From: DATARH01 sp050246595
GTDB lineage: Bacteria > Pseudomonadota > Alphaproteobacteria > ATCC43930 > CGMCC-115725
DNA length: 38,119 nucleotides
Assembly: GCA_050246595.1 (NCBI GenBank)
Contig: JBFWVT010000048.1
Span: 1 to 38,119, forward strand
Direction of reading: 5' to 3'
Positions 14,775-23,012 of this stretch are shown in pieces. Under the pieces are notes generated by a model. The model searched no databases and was not told the DNA's origin. It saw only the letters and a list, made by a program, of their open reading frames with translations. Both the position numbers and the translations under genes were made by a program. Numbering within the stretch: the first letter of the stretch is position 1; each line of letters starts with the position of its first letter.

Positions 14775-15707
14775 ATGACCCGACCGGAATCCGATCTCGA
14801 ACCGTGGCAATGGCCGGAGGAACAGTGGCGCCGTCTGGTCGATCGGGTGCGCGCCGGAAGGACGCTGCGGCCGCGCGAATGGCCGGGCGGCGCGCGTTGC
14901 GCGGTCGCGCTGTCGTTCGACAGCGATCACGAAACCAACGAATTGCGCGACGGCGGCAAATCGATCGGACGGCTGTCCTGGGGGCAGTACGGGGCGCGGG
15001 TCGCGGTGCCGCGCATCCTCAAGCTGCTCGAACGCCACGGTGTCAGGGCTACGTTCTACGTCCCGGCTGTGACGGCGCTGATCCACCCCGACGAGCAGCG
15101 CCGCATCGTCGCCGAGGGGCACGAAATCGGCATTCACGGCTGGATTCACGAGCTGAACTCGGTATTGCCGCACGATGACGAGCGCGCGCTGATGCTGCGC
15201 TCAGCCGACACGCTCGAAGAAATCTGCGGCGTTCGACCGGTCGGGATGCGCACGCCGTCCTGGGATTTTAGCTGGCACACGCTGGCGATCGCCGCCGAAA
15301 TGGGGCTCCTCTACGATTCCTCGCTGATGGCGGACGAGGATTGCTACGAATTGCTGCTCGACGGCGAGAAATGCGGCGTCGTCGAACTGCCGGTCGAATG
15401 GGTGCGCGACGACGCGGTCTATTTTATGATGAACCGCTTTTCGGCGCTGCGTCCGTATACGCCGCCTTCTGACGTGTTCGACATCTTCCGTCGCGAATTC
15501 GAGGCGGCCTATGACGAGGGCGGGCTGTTTCAGTTGACGATGCACCCGCATGTGATCGGTTATCGCTCGCGCCTCTGGATACTCGACGAACTGATCCGGC
15601 TGGCGCAGGCGCGTCCGGGCGTGTGGTTCGGCACGCACGCCGAAGTCGCGCGCTGGGCCAAAGAACACGCCGGCCAGGAGCACCCCGGCCAGGAGCACCC
15701 CGGCTAG
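14775..15707 (+). CDS. Polysaccharide deacetylase family protein (CE4, PgdA-like)
   Basis: The 310-residue protein has the NodB-homology motifs: SFDSDHE with Asp49/Asp51 (motif 1), HGWIH with His121 and His125 as metal ligands (motif 2), MRTPSWDFS (motif 3) and LTMHPHVIG near the C-terminus. It would remove acetyl groups from N-acetylglucosamine in peptidoglycan or a related polymer, or act on a cyclic amide. The SIGRLSWGQYGARVAVPRIL block is typical of the Helicobacter PgdA-like/allantoinase-related branch, which is cytoplasmic; no signal peptide is seen. The ATG at 14775 follows GGAGAGAG. The last residues contain a repeated GQEHP unit from two identical 15-bp repeats (15672-15701). Confidence 0.87.
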   Translation: MTRPESDLEPWQWPEEQWRRLVDRVRAGRTLRPREWPGGARCAVALSFDSDHETNELRDGGKSIGRLSWGQYGARVAVPRILKLLERHGVRATFYVPAVTALIHPDEQRRIVAEGHEIGIHGWIHELNSVLPHDDERALMLRSADTLEEICGVRPVGMRTPSWDFSWHTLAIAAEMGLLYDSSLMADEDCYELLLDGEKCGVVELPVEWVRDDAVYFMMNRFSALRPYTPPSDVFDIFRREFEAAYDEGGLFQLTMHPHVIGYRSRLWILDELIRLAQARPGVWFGTHAEVARWAKEHAGQEHPGQEHPG

Positions 15708-15837
15708 AGACGCCGTGAGCTATCGCGAATCGACATGGCTTGGCTGCTCCGCTGCGACGGAGCCGGCCGGGAGGCCGCCTTGACGCCGGTTTCGCCGCTC
15801 CCCTAATCTCGCAAGGCATCAGATAGAGGAATACGCG

Positions 15838-16158
15838 ATGAAGCCGACGGCGGTCAGCGACAGCAGCTTCGATGCCGTGGTGCTCCGCGCCAGCGAGCCG
15901 GTGCTTGTCGATTTCTGGGCCGAATGGTGCGGCCCGTGCAGGATGGTCGCGCCCTTTCTCGACGAGCTGGCCACCGAGATGGACGGCCGGGTCACCATCG
16001 CCAAGATCAATATCGACGAGAACCCGCAGACGCCGCGCAAATACGGCGTGCGCGGCATCCCGACGATGATGCTGTTCAAGGGCGGTCAGGTCGCGGCGAC
16101 CAAGATCGGCGCCTTGCCGAAGAGCAAGCTGAAGGAATGGGTCGAGTCGGTGCTGTAG
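15838..16158 (+). CDS. trxA: Thioredoxin
   Basis: The 106-residue protein is a complete single-domain thioredoxin with the active site WAEWCGPCRM, the buried Asp equivalent in VDFWAEW, the cis-proline in GIPTMMLF and the usual C-terminal helix. It reduces disulfides of cytosolic proteins with electrons from thioredoxin reductase. The length and motif agree with TrxA, though alphaproteobacteria usually carry several thioredoxins and this may not be the main one. A peroxiredoxin that could use it lies 1.7 kb downstream on the other strand. The ATG follows ATAGAGGAATACGCG. Confidence 0.92.
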   Translation: MKPTAVSDSSFDAVVLRASEPVLVDFWAEWCGPCRMVAPFLDELATEMDGRVTIAKINIDENPQTPRKYGVRGIPTMMLFKGGQVAATKIGALPKSKLKEWVESVL

Positions 16159-16212
16159 CCCGACGCGGGCCTCGCAGCGGCACCCGAGCGGCGCCTTCCT
16201 CAATGTTGAAGC

Positions 16213-16277
16213 GTCATCCCGGAGGCCGGGACCAACTCGTATACGGATGAGTGGGTCCCGGCCTCCGCCGGGATGAC
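16213..16277. repeat. REP-like palindrome between convergent genes
   Basis: The arms GTCATCCCGGAGGCCGGGACC and GGTCCCGGCCTCCGCCGGGATGAC pair nearly perfectly; the right arm has three extra bases. The centre holds ACTC/GAGT. It lies in the 170-bp gap between the 3' ends of trxA and a minus-strand reductase gene and could stop both transcripts. The GTCATCCCGG start resembles the palindrome inside element B. Confidence 0.65.
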
Positions 16278-16329
16278 CCGCCTCTCTTTTGCATTCCGCT
16301 TCTCGGTGCCAAGCCCGTCCCGTCCGGGT

Positions 16330-17259
16330 TCAATTACGGCCCAGCCGGTTCTCGTGTATCTGCAAATGACACCAGGCGGCGCGCAGCAGCGGGGTCTCGA
16401 TCCCGAAATGACGGGCGCGGCGCAGCATGTCGCCGACAATCGCGTCGGCTTCGGTGCGCCGCCCGGCTTCGAGGTCCTGCCGCATCGAGGCGCTGTTGAT
16501 GCTGCCGCGCTCGGTCAGCATCGCCTGCACCCGTTCGCGCGATTGCGGCCGCGGCGCATGGCCCGCGGCAGCAGCGACCGCCTGACACTCGGCGAGCGCC
16601 GCGATCATCAGCGCCCCGCCTTCGTCGGTCGCGACGATCTCGCCGATATTGCCGCGCATCAGACAGTTCATGCCGGCCATCGCGCCCATCATCACGAATT
16701 TCTCCCACATCTCCTGGATGATGTCCGGGTTGGCGGGGGCGCTGACCGGGGTGCCGGCGAATTCCCGCTCGATCGCGCGCGCCCGCTCGCTGATCCCGCC
16801 ATCCCTCTCGCCAAAGGCGATCCCGGACAGGCGGTTGTGGTGACGGATGGTCCCGTCCGGAAGCAGCACGGCGCCGACATAGGCGACCCCGCCGAGCACC
16901 CGGCCCGGACCAAACGCCCGATCGAGCCGCTCCAGGTGAACCAGACCGTTGAGCAGCGGCAATACGGCCGTCTCCGGCCCGACACCGGGGCGGATCGCGT
17001 CGATCGCGGCGTCGAGATCGTAGTGCTTCGCGGTCAGCAGCACGACGTCATATGGCCCGCCGACCCGGTCGGCGGTCGCGACCTTGACCGGCACGGTAAA
17101 ATCGCCGAGCGGGCTTGCGACCCGGAGACCGTGCTCGGCGAGGGCGTTGGCGCGTGCTCCGCGAACCAGGAACGTCACATCGCGCCCGGCCTCGGCCAGC
17201 CGCCCGCCAAAATACCCGCCGACCGCACCGGCCCCGAGCACCAGGAAACGCACGTTCAA
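16330..17259 (-). CDS. 2-dehydropantoate 2-reductase family protein (PanE/ApbA)
   Basis: The 309-residue protein has the NADP-binding GAGAVGGYFGGRL (GxGxxG at residues 9-14), Asn104 in PLLNGL and Lys187 in WEKFVMMGAMAGMN, matching the catalytic Asn and Lys of ketopantoate reductase. The enzyme would reduce ketopantoate to pantoate for CoA synthesis. A second member of the same family lies at 19425-20492, and such proteins are numerous in alphaproteobacteria and act on various 2-oxo acids. Which, if either, is the true PanE cannot be decided here, so I leave out the symbol. It stands alone. Confidence 0.87.
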   Translation of the reverse strand: MNVRFLVLGAGAVGGYFGGRLAEAGRDVTFLVRGARANALAEHGLRVASPLGDFTVPVKVATADRVGGPYDVVLLTAKHYDLDAAIDAIRPGVGPETAVLPLLNGLVHLERLDRAFGPGRVLGGVAYVGAVLLPDGTIRHHNRLSGIAFGERDGGISERARAIEREFAGTPVSAPANPDIIQEMWEKFVMMGAMAGMNCLMRGNIGEIVATDEGGALMIAALAECQAVAAAAGHAPRPQSRERVQAMLTERGSINSASMRQDLEAGRRTEADAIVGDMLRRARHFGIETPLLRAAWCHLQIHENRLGRN

Positions 17260-17316
17260 ATCCTCTCAATGCTGTTGTCAGGACGATGCTAATTACAACA
17301 ATTCTCATTGATCGTA

Positions 17317-17754
17317 CTAAGGCGAAGCGCTAATAGCGCCAAGTTGCTGCAAAAGGCTGAGCCGATCCCAGGTTGCCCACGACTCGACAATTTTTCCATC
17401 TGCAAGCCGCATGATTAGAATCTCCGCCTCGTCAATACGCCTGCCGCTTGGCTGAATGGTGTGTGAGGCCACTTCAAACGGCGTCCCCGTGTGAGTTCCC
17501 GTGAAACGTAAGAGTGTTACCACTCGATCCCCTTCGGCAATCATGTCCTCAATGTAGCCTCGATAATCCGGCATCGCACTCCGCCAGTGTCGGATCATCG
17601 CTCGCAGTTCATTTGTGCCGTGTTTGGCTGTTCTCGATCCGAAATGATGAATGCGGTCAATCGCTAGGTATTCTTCAAGGTCATCCACCTTGTTTTGATT
17701 CCACGCATCTTCAAAAAATCGGCGGACGATCTGTTTATTTTCCTCGATTGACAT
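17317..17754 (-). CDS. SnoaL-like ester cyclase family protein
   Basis: The 145-residue protein has the NTF2-like alpha+beta barrel pattern of the SnoaL/ester cyclase family: NKQIVRRFFEDAWNQ, then IHHFG, then the strand set TLLRFTGTHTGTP, then IVESWATWDRLSLLQQLG. Members include polyketide cyclases and many proteins of unknown role. The start is the ATG at 17754, with GGAGG just ahead, and not the upstream start at 17784. The gene is visibly less GC-rich than its neighbours and is bordered by short AT-rich gaps, so recent transfer is possible. No polyketide genes are nearby. Confidence 0.82.
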   Translation of the reverse strand: MSIEENKQIVRRFFEDAWNQNKVDDLEEYLAIDRIHHFGSRTAKHGTNELRAMIRHWRSAMPDYRGYIEDMIAEGDRVVTLLRFTGTHTGTPFEVASHTIQPSGRRIDEAEILIMRLADGKIVESWATWDRLSLLQQLGAISASP

Positions 17755-17832
17755 GAGATCCTCCCTGTTCTGGGTGGGGAGCAATCGTTAGATTTACCCC
17801 ACTTATGCTTTCGCGTGTTGTCTGAAAGCCGC

Positions 17833-18321
17833 CTAAGCAAGCCGTTGCAGCATCGCCTCGGCGCTGGAGACGCCGTATTCGCCCGACGGCTCGACATTCA
17901 GCTCCTTGATGATGCCGTCATCGACGATCATCGAGTAGCGCTGCGAGCGGATGCCCATCCCGGCCTCGCGGCGATCGACGGTCAGCCCGAGCGCCTCGGT
18001 CAACTCGCAACTGCCGTCGCCGAGCATGACAACCTTGTCGTCGGCCTTGTGCTCCTTGCCCCAGGCGTCCATCACAAACGCATCGTTGACCGAGACGCAG
18101 GCGATCTGATCGATCCCCTTCTGCTTCAGCACATCGGAATTCTGCACATAGCCCGGCAGGTGGCGCGACGAGCAGGTGCGCGTATAGGCGCCGGGCAACC
18201 CGAACACCGCCACCTTCTTGCCCTTGAAGAACTCATCGGACGAGACCGCCTTGACCCCCTCCGGGGTCAGATGGCGCAGCGTGATGCCCGACGGGATCCT
18301 GTCGCCGACCTTGATTGTCAT
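17833..18321 (-). CDS. Peroxiredoxin, Prx5/AhpE-like (redoxin family)
   Basis: The 162-residue protein has the Prx5 sequence pattern: GLPGAYTRTCSSRHLPGY gives the PxxxTxxC motif with peroxidatic Cys50, followed by ACVSVNDAFVMDAWGK and the RSQRYSMIVDDG block with the conserved Arg. It reduces hydrogen and organic hydroperoxides using a thiol donor such as glutathione/glutaredoxin or thioredoxin. Other cysteines (about 75 and 104) could resolve the sulfenate. The following gene on the same strand (MDR oxidoreductase) ends 12 bases upstream of this start, so both may be cotranscribed. Confidence 0.9.
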   Translation of the reverse strand: MTIKVGDRIPSGITLRHLTPEGVKAVSSDEFFKGKKVAVFGLPGAYTRTCSSRHLPGYVQNSDVLKQKGIDQIACVSVNDAFVMDAWGKEHKADDKVVMLGDGSCELTEALGLTVDRREAGMGIRSQRYSMIVDDGIIKELNVEPSGEYGVSSAEAMLQRLA

Positions 18322-18333
18322 TGCTGTCCTCCT

Positions 18334-19260
18334 TCACTTCTGCTCGATGTGAAACACGGCTTTCCCACCGACCTGTCGGTTGCGCAATAGCGGACCAATG
18401 CGGTTGATGTCGCGCCAGTCGTATTCGCTGATAACAGGCCGCAATGAGCCGTCGGCGACCAGCGAGGCGAGCAGCGCCAGATCGGGCGCAAACCGGTCCT
18501 CGCTCTCGCAGGTGAAATAATGAAACGCCTGGAGGCGCGCGTTCTGATGCTCGCCAAAGACGCGGAAGTCGATCTCGGTCGGCTCGCCCGAGGAATTGCC
18601 GAAGATCACGACCGTGCCTTTCGCCTCGACCCGGTCGATCGCCGCTTTCAGCGAGTGTCCGCCAGCCGCTTCGAGGATCAGCGCGAAGCGTCCCTCGGCC
18701 TGTTCGATATCGGTAACGATTTCGGCCGCGCCCAGCCCCTCGACGATGCGGGCGCGCTCGGGGCGGCCGACTATTGCCGTGACCCGCGCCCCGGAGCGCG
18801 CGGCGAGCTGCACCGCGAGATTGCCGACCCCGCCGGCCGCGCCGGTAATCAACACCCGCTTGCCGAGCAAGGGCGCGCCGTGCCGCAACGTGCGCAGCGC
18901 GGTCAGTCCGGCGACCGGCAGCGCCGCCGCCGCGGCAAACGACACATTATCGGCAATCGGCGCGAGGCGATGGCCCGGCACCGCGGCGCGTTCGGCCCAG
19001 CCGTGCCAGTCGCACAATCCCACGCTCCGCGTCCCGGAAGGCGGGGAGCTGCCGTCCTCGGCGGCGCGCAGCACGACCCCGGCGATGTCCTGTCCCGGCC
19101 GCCACCCTTCCGGGCGGACCGTGAACAGCCGGAGTTCGCCGCGGTTCAGCGAGAACGCGTGCACCGCGACAAGCGCCTCGTTGGGCGCGGGATCGGGTTC
19201 GGCGGTCTCGGTTATCGCGACCGGGTCTGGCCCGGACGGCGTGTTGACGATGGCGAGCAT
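18334..19260 (-). CDS. MDR-family quinone oxidoreductase-like protein
   Basis: The 308-residue protein has the zinc-free MDR layout: AFSLNRGELRLF and GQDIAGVV in the GroES-like half, AALPVAGLTALRTL, and the nucleotide-binding ITGAAGGVGNLAVQLA. It likely reduces quinones or activated alkenes with NADPH. I start it at the ATG at 19260, which follows GGAGGTGAGGGA; the longer frame to 19362 runs through a repeat hairpin and would add an unlikely Arg/Pro leader. It is different in sequence from the MDR protein at the left end of the window. It precedes the peroxiredoxin by 12 bases, which hints at a shared redox-stress role. Confidence 0.84.
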   Translation of the reverse strand: MLAIVNTPSGPDPVAITETAEPDPAPNEALVAVHAFSLNRGELRLFTVRPEGWRPGQDIAGVVLRAAEDGSSPPSGTRSVGLCDWHGWAERAAVPGHRLAPIADNVSFAAAAALPVAGLTALRTLRHGAPLLGKRVLITGAAGGVGNLAVQLAARSGARVTAIVGRPERARIVEGLGAAEIVTDIEQAEGRFALILEAAGGHSLKAAIDRVEAKGTVVIFGNSSGEPTEIDFRVFGEHQNARLQAFHYFTCESEDRFAPDLALLASLVADGSLRPVISEYDWRDINRIGPLLRNRQVGGKAVFHIEQK

Positions 19261-19288
19261 TCCCTCACCTCCAGCGGCGCGCATTTCT

Positions 19289-19415
19289 CCTCTCCCGCAT
19301 CGCGGGAGAGGGAGGGGCCCACGCCGCAAGGCGTGGGAGGGTGAGGGTTGTTCGGCGGCCACACCCTCACCCGGTTCGCTTCGCGAACCACCCTCTCCCG
19401 CATTGCGGGAGAGGG
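19289..19415. repeat. Cluster of intergenic palindromes
   Basis: Four stems lie in a 164-bp gap: CCTCTCCCGC/GCGGGAGAGG (19289-19311), CCCACGCC/GGCGTGGG (19318-19337), GGTTCGC/GCGAACC (19373-19389) and CCCTCTCCCGCA/TGCGGGAGAGGG (19391-19415). The first and last are near-identical, and GTGAGGG (19341-19347) is mirrored by CCCTCAC further on. This is a REP/BIME-like block between two minus-strand genes. It may stabilise or end the upstream transcript. Confidence 0.7.
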
Positions 19416-19424
19416 GCTTCCGCG

Positions 19425-20492
19425 TCAGTTCAGCCGCAGGTCGGTGATGTTTTTCGGGTCGGGCTTCAGCTCGCCCTTTTCGACGCGCAGCACGACATCG
19501 GTCAGGATCGCGTTGGTCGGGGTCGGGATGCCGATCTCCTCGCCCTTGCGCACGACAAACCCGTTGAGGAACGGGATCTCGGTGCGGCGCCCCTTGACCA
19601 TGTCCTGGCCGGTCGAGGGGCGGTGCTCGCCGCCGCCGCTATTCGCCACCGCCAGACGGTGCTCGTCAATCTCCTTCTGCGCCGCCGGGTCGCCCTCCCC
19701 CGCCTTGGCCAGCGTCTCCGGGTCCATGTGACTGACCTCGTCGAACGTATAGCCGAGCGCCTGACCGACGCGGATCGCCTCGGCACCGAGCCGGTTCGAG
19801 AAATGCCGCAGCGCGTCGTTCTTGACGACCTCGCGGCCGATCAGCCCGGTGCAGGCGCTGAGCCCGTTGCCCATCACGTTGGTGACCAGTTTCGACCAGC
19901 GCTCGCCCCAGATATTCTCGGTGACAAAGGCGCTGTCGGCATTGGCCAAGAGGCCGCAGACCTCTCTGGCCCGCTCGGTGATGCGGCCGTGCACCTCGCC
20001 GACCCGGAAGACGGTGTGCTTCGCCCCGGACTTGCCGGCGGCGCGCCTGATCTGACCCGGCGCATGCAGTTCGACCGTGATCGAGCTGGCGATCGACCCC
20101 AGCGTCTTGCCCCAGCCGACGATGCCGGCGATCGTCTCCTCGTTCATGCAGTTCTGCAGCGACACGCAATACCCGTCCGGCGCCAGATACTGCCGGATCA
20201 TCGCCGTCGCCCAGGCCGTGTCGTAGGACTTGGTGCAGATAAAGGCGATGTCTACGGGTTTCTCCTTCGACAATTGCTGCAGCTCGGTGACATGCAGGGC
20301 GCGGGTCGGCACCGTGAACGGCTCGACATCGCGCAGATGCGTGATCGTCAGCCCGTGCTGTTTCATGTGATCGACATGCTCGGGCCAGAAATCGATAAAC
20401 ACGACCTCCTCGCCGGCCTGGACCATGTGCGCCCCGGCATAGCCGCCAACCGCCCCGGTGCAGACCACCGCAATTTTCTTTCCCGTCGCCAT
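19425..20492 (-). CDS. Ketopantoate reductase family protein (second copy)
   Basis: The 355-residue protein is longer than typical PanE (about 300). It has VVCTGAVGGYAGAHMVQAG for cofactor binding, a CTKSYDT segment, Asn114 in LQNCMN, and Lys201/Asn205 in RWSKLVTNVMGNGLSA. An insertion rich in charged residues (about 255-310, with EGDPAAQKEIDEHRLAV) precedes a family-typical end PFLNGFVVRKGEEIGIPTPTN. The last block is typical of substrate closure in ketopantoate reductases. The start is the ATG at 20492 with GGAGG ahead; the frame upstream to 20609 is Pro/Leu-rich and unlikely. Its true substrate may be another branched 2-oxo acid. Confidence 0.85.
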   Translation of the reverse strand: MATGKKIAVVCTGAVGGYAGAHMVQAGEEVVFIDFWPEHVDHMKQHGLTITHLRDVEPFTVPTRALHVTELQQLSKEKPVDIAFICTKSYDTAWATAMIRQYLAPDGYCVSLQNCMNEETIAGIVGWGKTLGSIASSITVELHAPGQIRRAAGKSGAKHTVFRVGEVHGRITERAREVCGLLANADSAFVTENIWGERWSKLVTNVMGNGLSACTGLIGREVVKNDALRHFSNRLGAEAIRVGQALGYTFDEVSHMDPETLAKAGEGDPAAQKEIDEHRLAVANSGGGEHRPSTGQDMVKGRRTEIPFLNGFVVRKGEEIGIPTPTNAILTDVVLRVEKGELKPDPKNITDLRLN

Positions 20493-20672
20493 GTCAGTCC
20501 TCCGCGTTGCTCCGGCACCGCTCGCCAGTATCGGGCGCGATCCTAGTACGAGGACCGGCCAAGGGGGAAGCAATGGCGCAGAAAGGCATGGCGGGGCTGC
20601 GCTTTTCACCCCACGGCAAGGGAATCATGCACTATATCCCTGGCCCTACAGCATCTTGGGGATTGCGGTCTC

Positions 20673-21815
20673 GTGGCGTTCTCGGTCGCCTGGCGGATAC
20701 TGACACATCAGAAAGGGCGCACCGCGCTGGCGGTCGGCGGCATCTTTGTCGCGATCCTGCTGATCTTTGTCGAACTCGGCTTTTTTATCGCGGTGCCGCA
20801 AGGGGGGCTGCTGATCTACGACAATATGCGGTTCGATCTGCTCGTGACCTCGACCCGTTACGTCCACCAGGCCGAATCCGGCACAATCGCGCGCGCCCGC
20901 CTCGACCAGGTGCGCGCTCACCCGGATGTGGCGCGGGCAAGCGCGGTCTATATCGGCGGCACCAAATGGCAGGACCCCGAGGGCGGCCAGCGGATCGATG
21001 CCTCGATCATCGGCTTCGACCCGGATGCCAGCGTTTTCACGGTGCCCGACATCCTGGCGCAAAGCCAAATTCTCGAACGCCCCGATACGGTGCTGGTCGA
21101 TCGCGAGACGCGCGAACTCTTCGGCCCGCTCGCCACCGGGCGCGTCATCGAGCTGGGCGGGCACAAGGTCACGATCGGCGGACGCTATACGCTCGGCACC
21201 GGGTTTCTCGGATTGGCGGTCGTGCTGGCGAGCGAGGATACGTTTTTCCGGATTTTCGGCACCGGCGCGCGCCCGCGTCCGCGCGATACGGTCAATCTCG
21301 GGCTGGTCACGCTGAACCCCGGCGCCGATCCCGACGCGGTGGCGCGCGCGCTGCGCGAAATTCTGCCCGACGACACGCAGGTTCTGACCCGCGACGAGCT
21401 GGCCGCGAACGAGGTCGCGTTCTGGACGACAAAGACCGGGACCGGTCTGATCTTCGGGTCGGGACTGGTCGTCGCCTTTGTCGTCGGCATCATGATCCTG
21501 TACCAGACGCTGGCGACGCAGATAACGCGGCAGCTGCCGCAATTCGCGATGCTGAAGGCGATCGGCCACACCAACCGGCTGCTCGATGCGATTGTCCTGA
21601 TCGAGGCGGTGCTGATGATGCTCGCGGCCTTTCTGCCGGCGGTCGGCGTCGCGCTCTGGGTCTACGCGCTGATCCGCGCCCAGACATTGCTGCCGGTAAC
21701 AATGACGCCGCTGCAGCTGGCGGGCGTGTTCGCCGTCGGCGTTTTCATGTCGGCGATATCGGCGATGCTGTCGCTCGTCAGGTTGCGGCGCGCCGATCCG
21801 GCCGAGATTTTTTGA
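20673..21815 (+). CDS. DevC-type ABC transporter permease (first)
   Basis: The 380-residue protein has an N-terminal membrane segment (residues about 18-42), a long periplasmic domain and three C-terminal membrane segments, the FtsX/MacB-like layout. The opening FSVAWRILTHQKGRTALAVGGIFVAILLIFVELGFF and the end LVRLRRADPAEIF match the DevC permeases of heterocyst-type exporters. The GTG at 20673 is the only start that keeps this opening; an ATG with a good AGGGGGAAGC site at 20573 is in another frame. It is the first of three coupled genes and would pair with the second permease as a heterodimer. Confidence 0.85.
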   Translation: MAFSVAWRILTHQKGRTALAVGGIFVAILLIFVELGFFIAVPQGGLLIYDNMRFDLLVTSTRYVHQAESGTIARARLDQVRAHPDVARASAVYIGGTKWQDPEGGQRIDASIIGFDPDASVFTVPDILAQSQILERPDTVLVDRETRELFGPLATGRVIELGGHKVTIGGRYTLGTGFLGLAVVLASEDTFFRIFGTGARPRPRDTVNLGLVTLNPGADPDAVARALREILPDDTQVLTRDELAANEVAFWTTKTGTGLIFGSGLVVAFVVGIMILYQTLATQITRQLPQFAMLKAIGHTNRLLDAIVLIEAVLMMLAAFLPAVGVALWVYALIRAQTLLPVTMTPLQLAGVFAVGVFMSAISAMLSLVRLRRADPAEIF

Positions 21816-21827
21816 GGCCGATACGGC

Positions 21828-23012
21828 ATGACAGCCGACCCCGCCCCGCTTTTCTCGGAAACCCGCTCGGTCCCGCTCGCCTGGCGCAATCTCGTCGCGA
21901 ACAAGCTGCGCCTGGTGCGCTCGATCGCCGGGATCGGTTTCGCAGTGCTGCTGATGCTGGTGCAGCTCGGTTTCGAGCGCGGTTTTTTTGATGCCTCGCT
22001 CGGCATGATCCGCGAACTCGACGGTGAGCTGTTTGTCATGAACGCGAGCAAGTACCGGTTCGGCAGCGAGGACCCGTTCGCTCCGGCCAGTCTGGCGCCG
22101 GCGCGCGCGGTCGCCGGCGTGGCGAGCGTCACCCCGCTTTATGCCGCCTGGCAGCACTTCCTGTGGCAGGAGCCGGGCGGCGAGAAGACCTATCTTGTGC
22201 AGGCTTTCGGGTTTGACCCCGATCGTCCGGTCTTCTCGATCCCCGAATTGCGCGAGCAGAGCGAGAAGCTGAAAGAGCCGGATACGGTCATCGTCGATCG
22301 GCGCTCGCGGCCGTTTCTCGGGATGGACGAGGGGGCGGGCGGGACCGAGATCAACGGCCGCCCGGTGCGGATCGTCGGCAGCTATGCGCTCGGCCCCGAT
22401 TTCATGGCCAACGGCACCGTGATGATGAGCGAGCGCACCTTCGCGGCGCTGCTGACCGGCAACCCGGATTTTGCGCAATCGATGCCGGTCGAGTTCGGGG
22501 TGGTCAAGCTGCAGCCCGAGGCCGATCCCGCCGCCGTGCAACAGGCGCTGGGGGAAGCGCTGCCGGATGAATTGCGGGTGCTGAGCAAGACCGAGCTGGA
22601 AGCCTTCGAGCACGCGTTTCAGGCCGATCTGTCCTCCGCCGGGCCGATCTTCTGGATGGGCACGATCGTCGGGTTCATCGTGGGCATGCTGATCTCGTAT
22701 CAGATCATCTACACCGACCTGTCCGACCAGCTGCCGCAATGCGCAACGTTAAAGGGCATGGGGTATGGCAGCCCGTATCTGGTCCGGGTCGTCTTTCAGC
22801 AAGCCGCCTTCACGGCCGTCGCGGCTTACGTGCCGGCCTGGCTCGTCTGTCTGCTCGTCTACCGCATCATCGGGGAATTGGCGCTGATGCCGCTGCATAT
22901 GACGCTTCAGGTCACTGCGATCAGCTTTGCGTTGACATTGGGGATGTGCCTGGTTTCCGCCGCGCTGGCGATCCGCCGCGTGATCGCCGTCGATCCGGCG
23001 GAGGTGTTCTGA
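21828..23012 (+). CDS. DevC-type ABC transporter permease (second)
   Basis: The 394-residue protein repeats the DevC layout: LAWRNLVANKLRLVRSIAGIGFAVLLMLVQLGFERGFFDAS at the N-terminus, a large periplasmic domain, then segments around residues 285-310, 335-360 and 365-390, ending VIAVDPAEVF. It is clearly related to the first permease but well diverged. It starts 12 bases after the first permease, and its stop overlaps the ATPase start by one base (TGATG). The three genes form one operon. DevC exporters usually work with a DevB membrane-fusion protein and TolC; neither is seen here. Confidence 0.86.
   Translation: MTADPAPLFSETRSVPLAWRNLVANKLRLVRSIAGIGFAVLLMLVQLGFERGFFDASLGMIRELDGELFVMNASKYRFGSEDPFAPASLAPARAVAGVASVTPLYAAWQHFLWQEPGGEKTYLVQAFGFDPDRPVFSIPELREQSEKLKEPDTVIVDRRSRPFLGMDEGAGGTEINGRPVRIVGSYALGPDFMANGTVMMSERTFAALLTGNPDFAQSMPVEFGVVKLQPEADPAAVQQALGEALPDELRVLSKTELEAFEHAFQADLSSAGPIFWMGTIVGFIVGMLISYQIIYTDLSDQLPQCATLKGMGYGSPYLVRVVFQQAAFTAVAAYVPAWLVCLLVYRIIGELALMPLHMTLQVTAISFALTLGMCLVSAALAIRRVIAVDPAEVF

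Noticed and set aside
20573..20672. Small gene with a good ribosome binding site ahead of the first permease
   Set aside because: The frame runs on through the permease gene in the wrong phase with shadow-like composition, so the site is more likely part of the permease leader or coincidental.
20646..22739. Long minus-strand open frame of 697 codons over the permease genes
   Set aside because: It is antisense to two clear ABC permeases, is rich in Arg, Gln, His and Asp as GC-rich shadows are, and has no domain signature.
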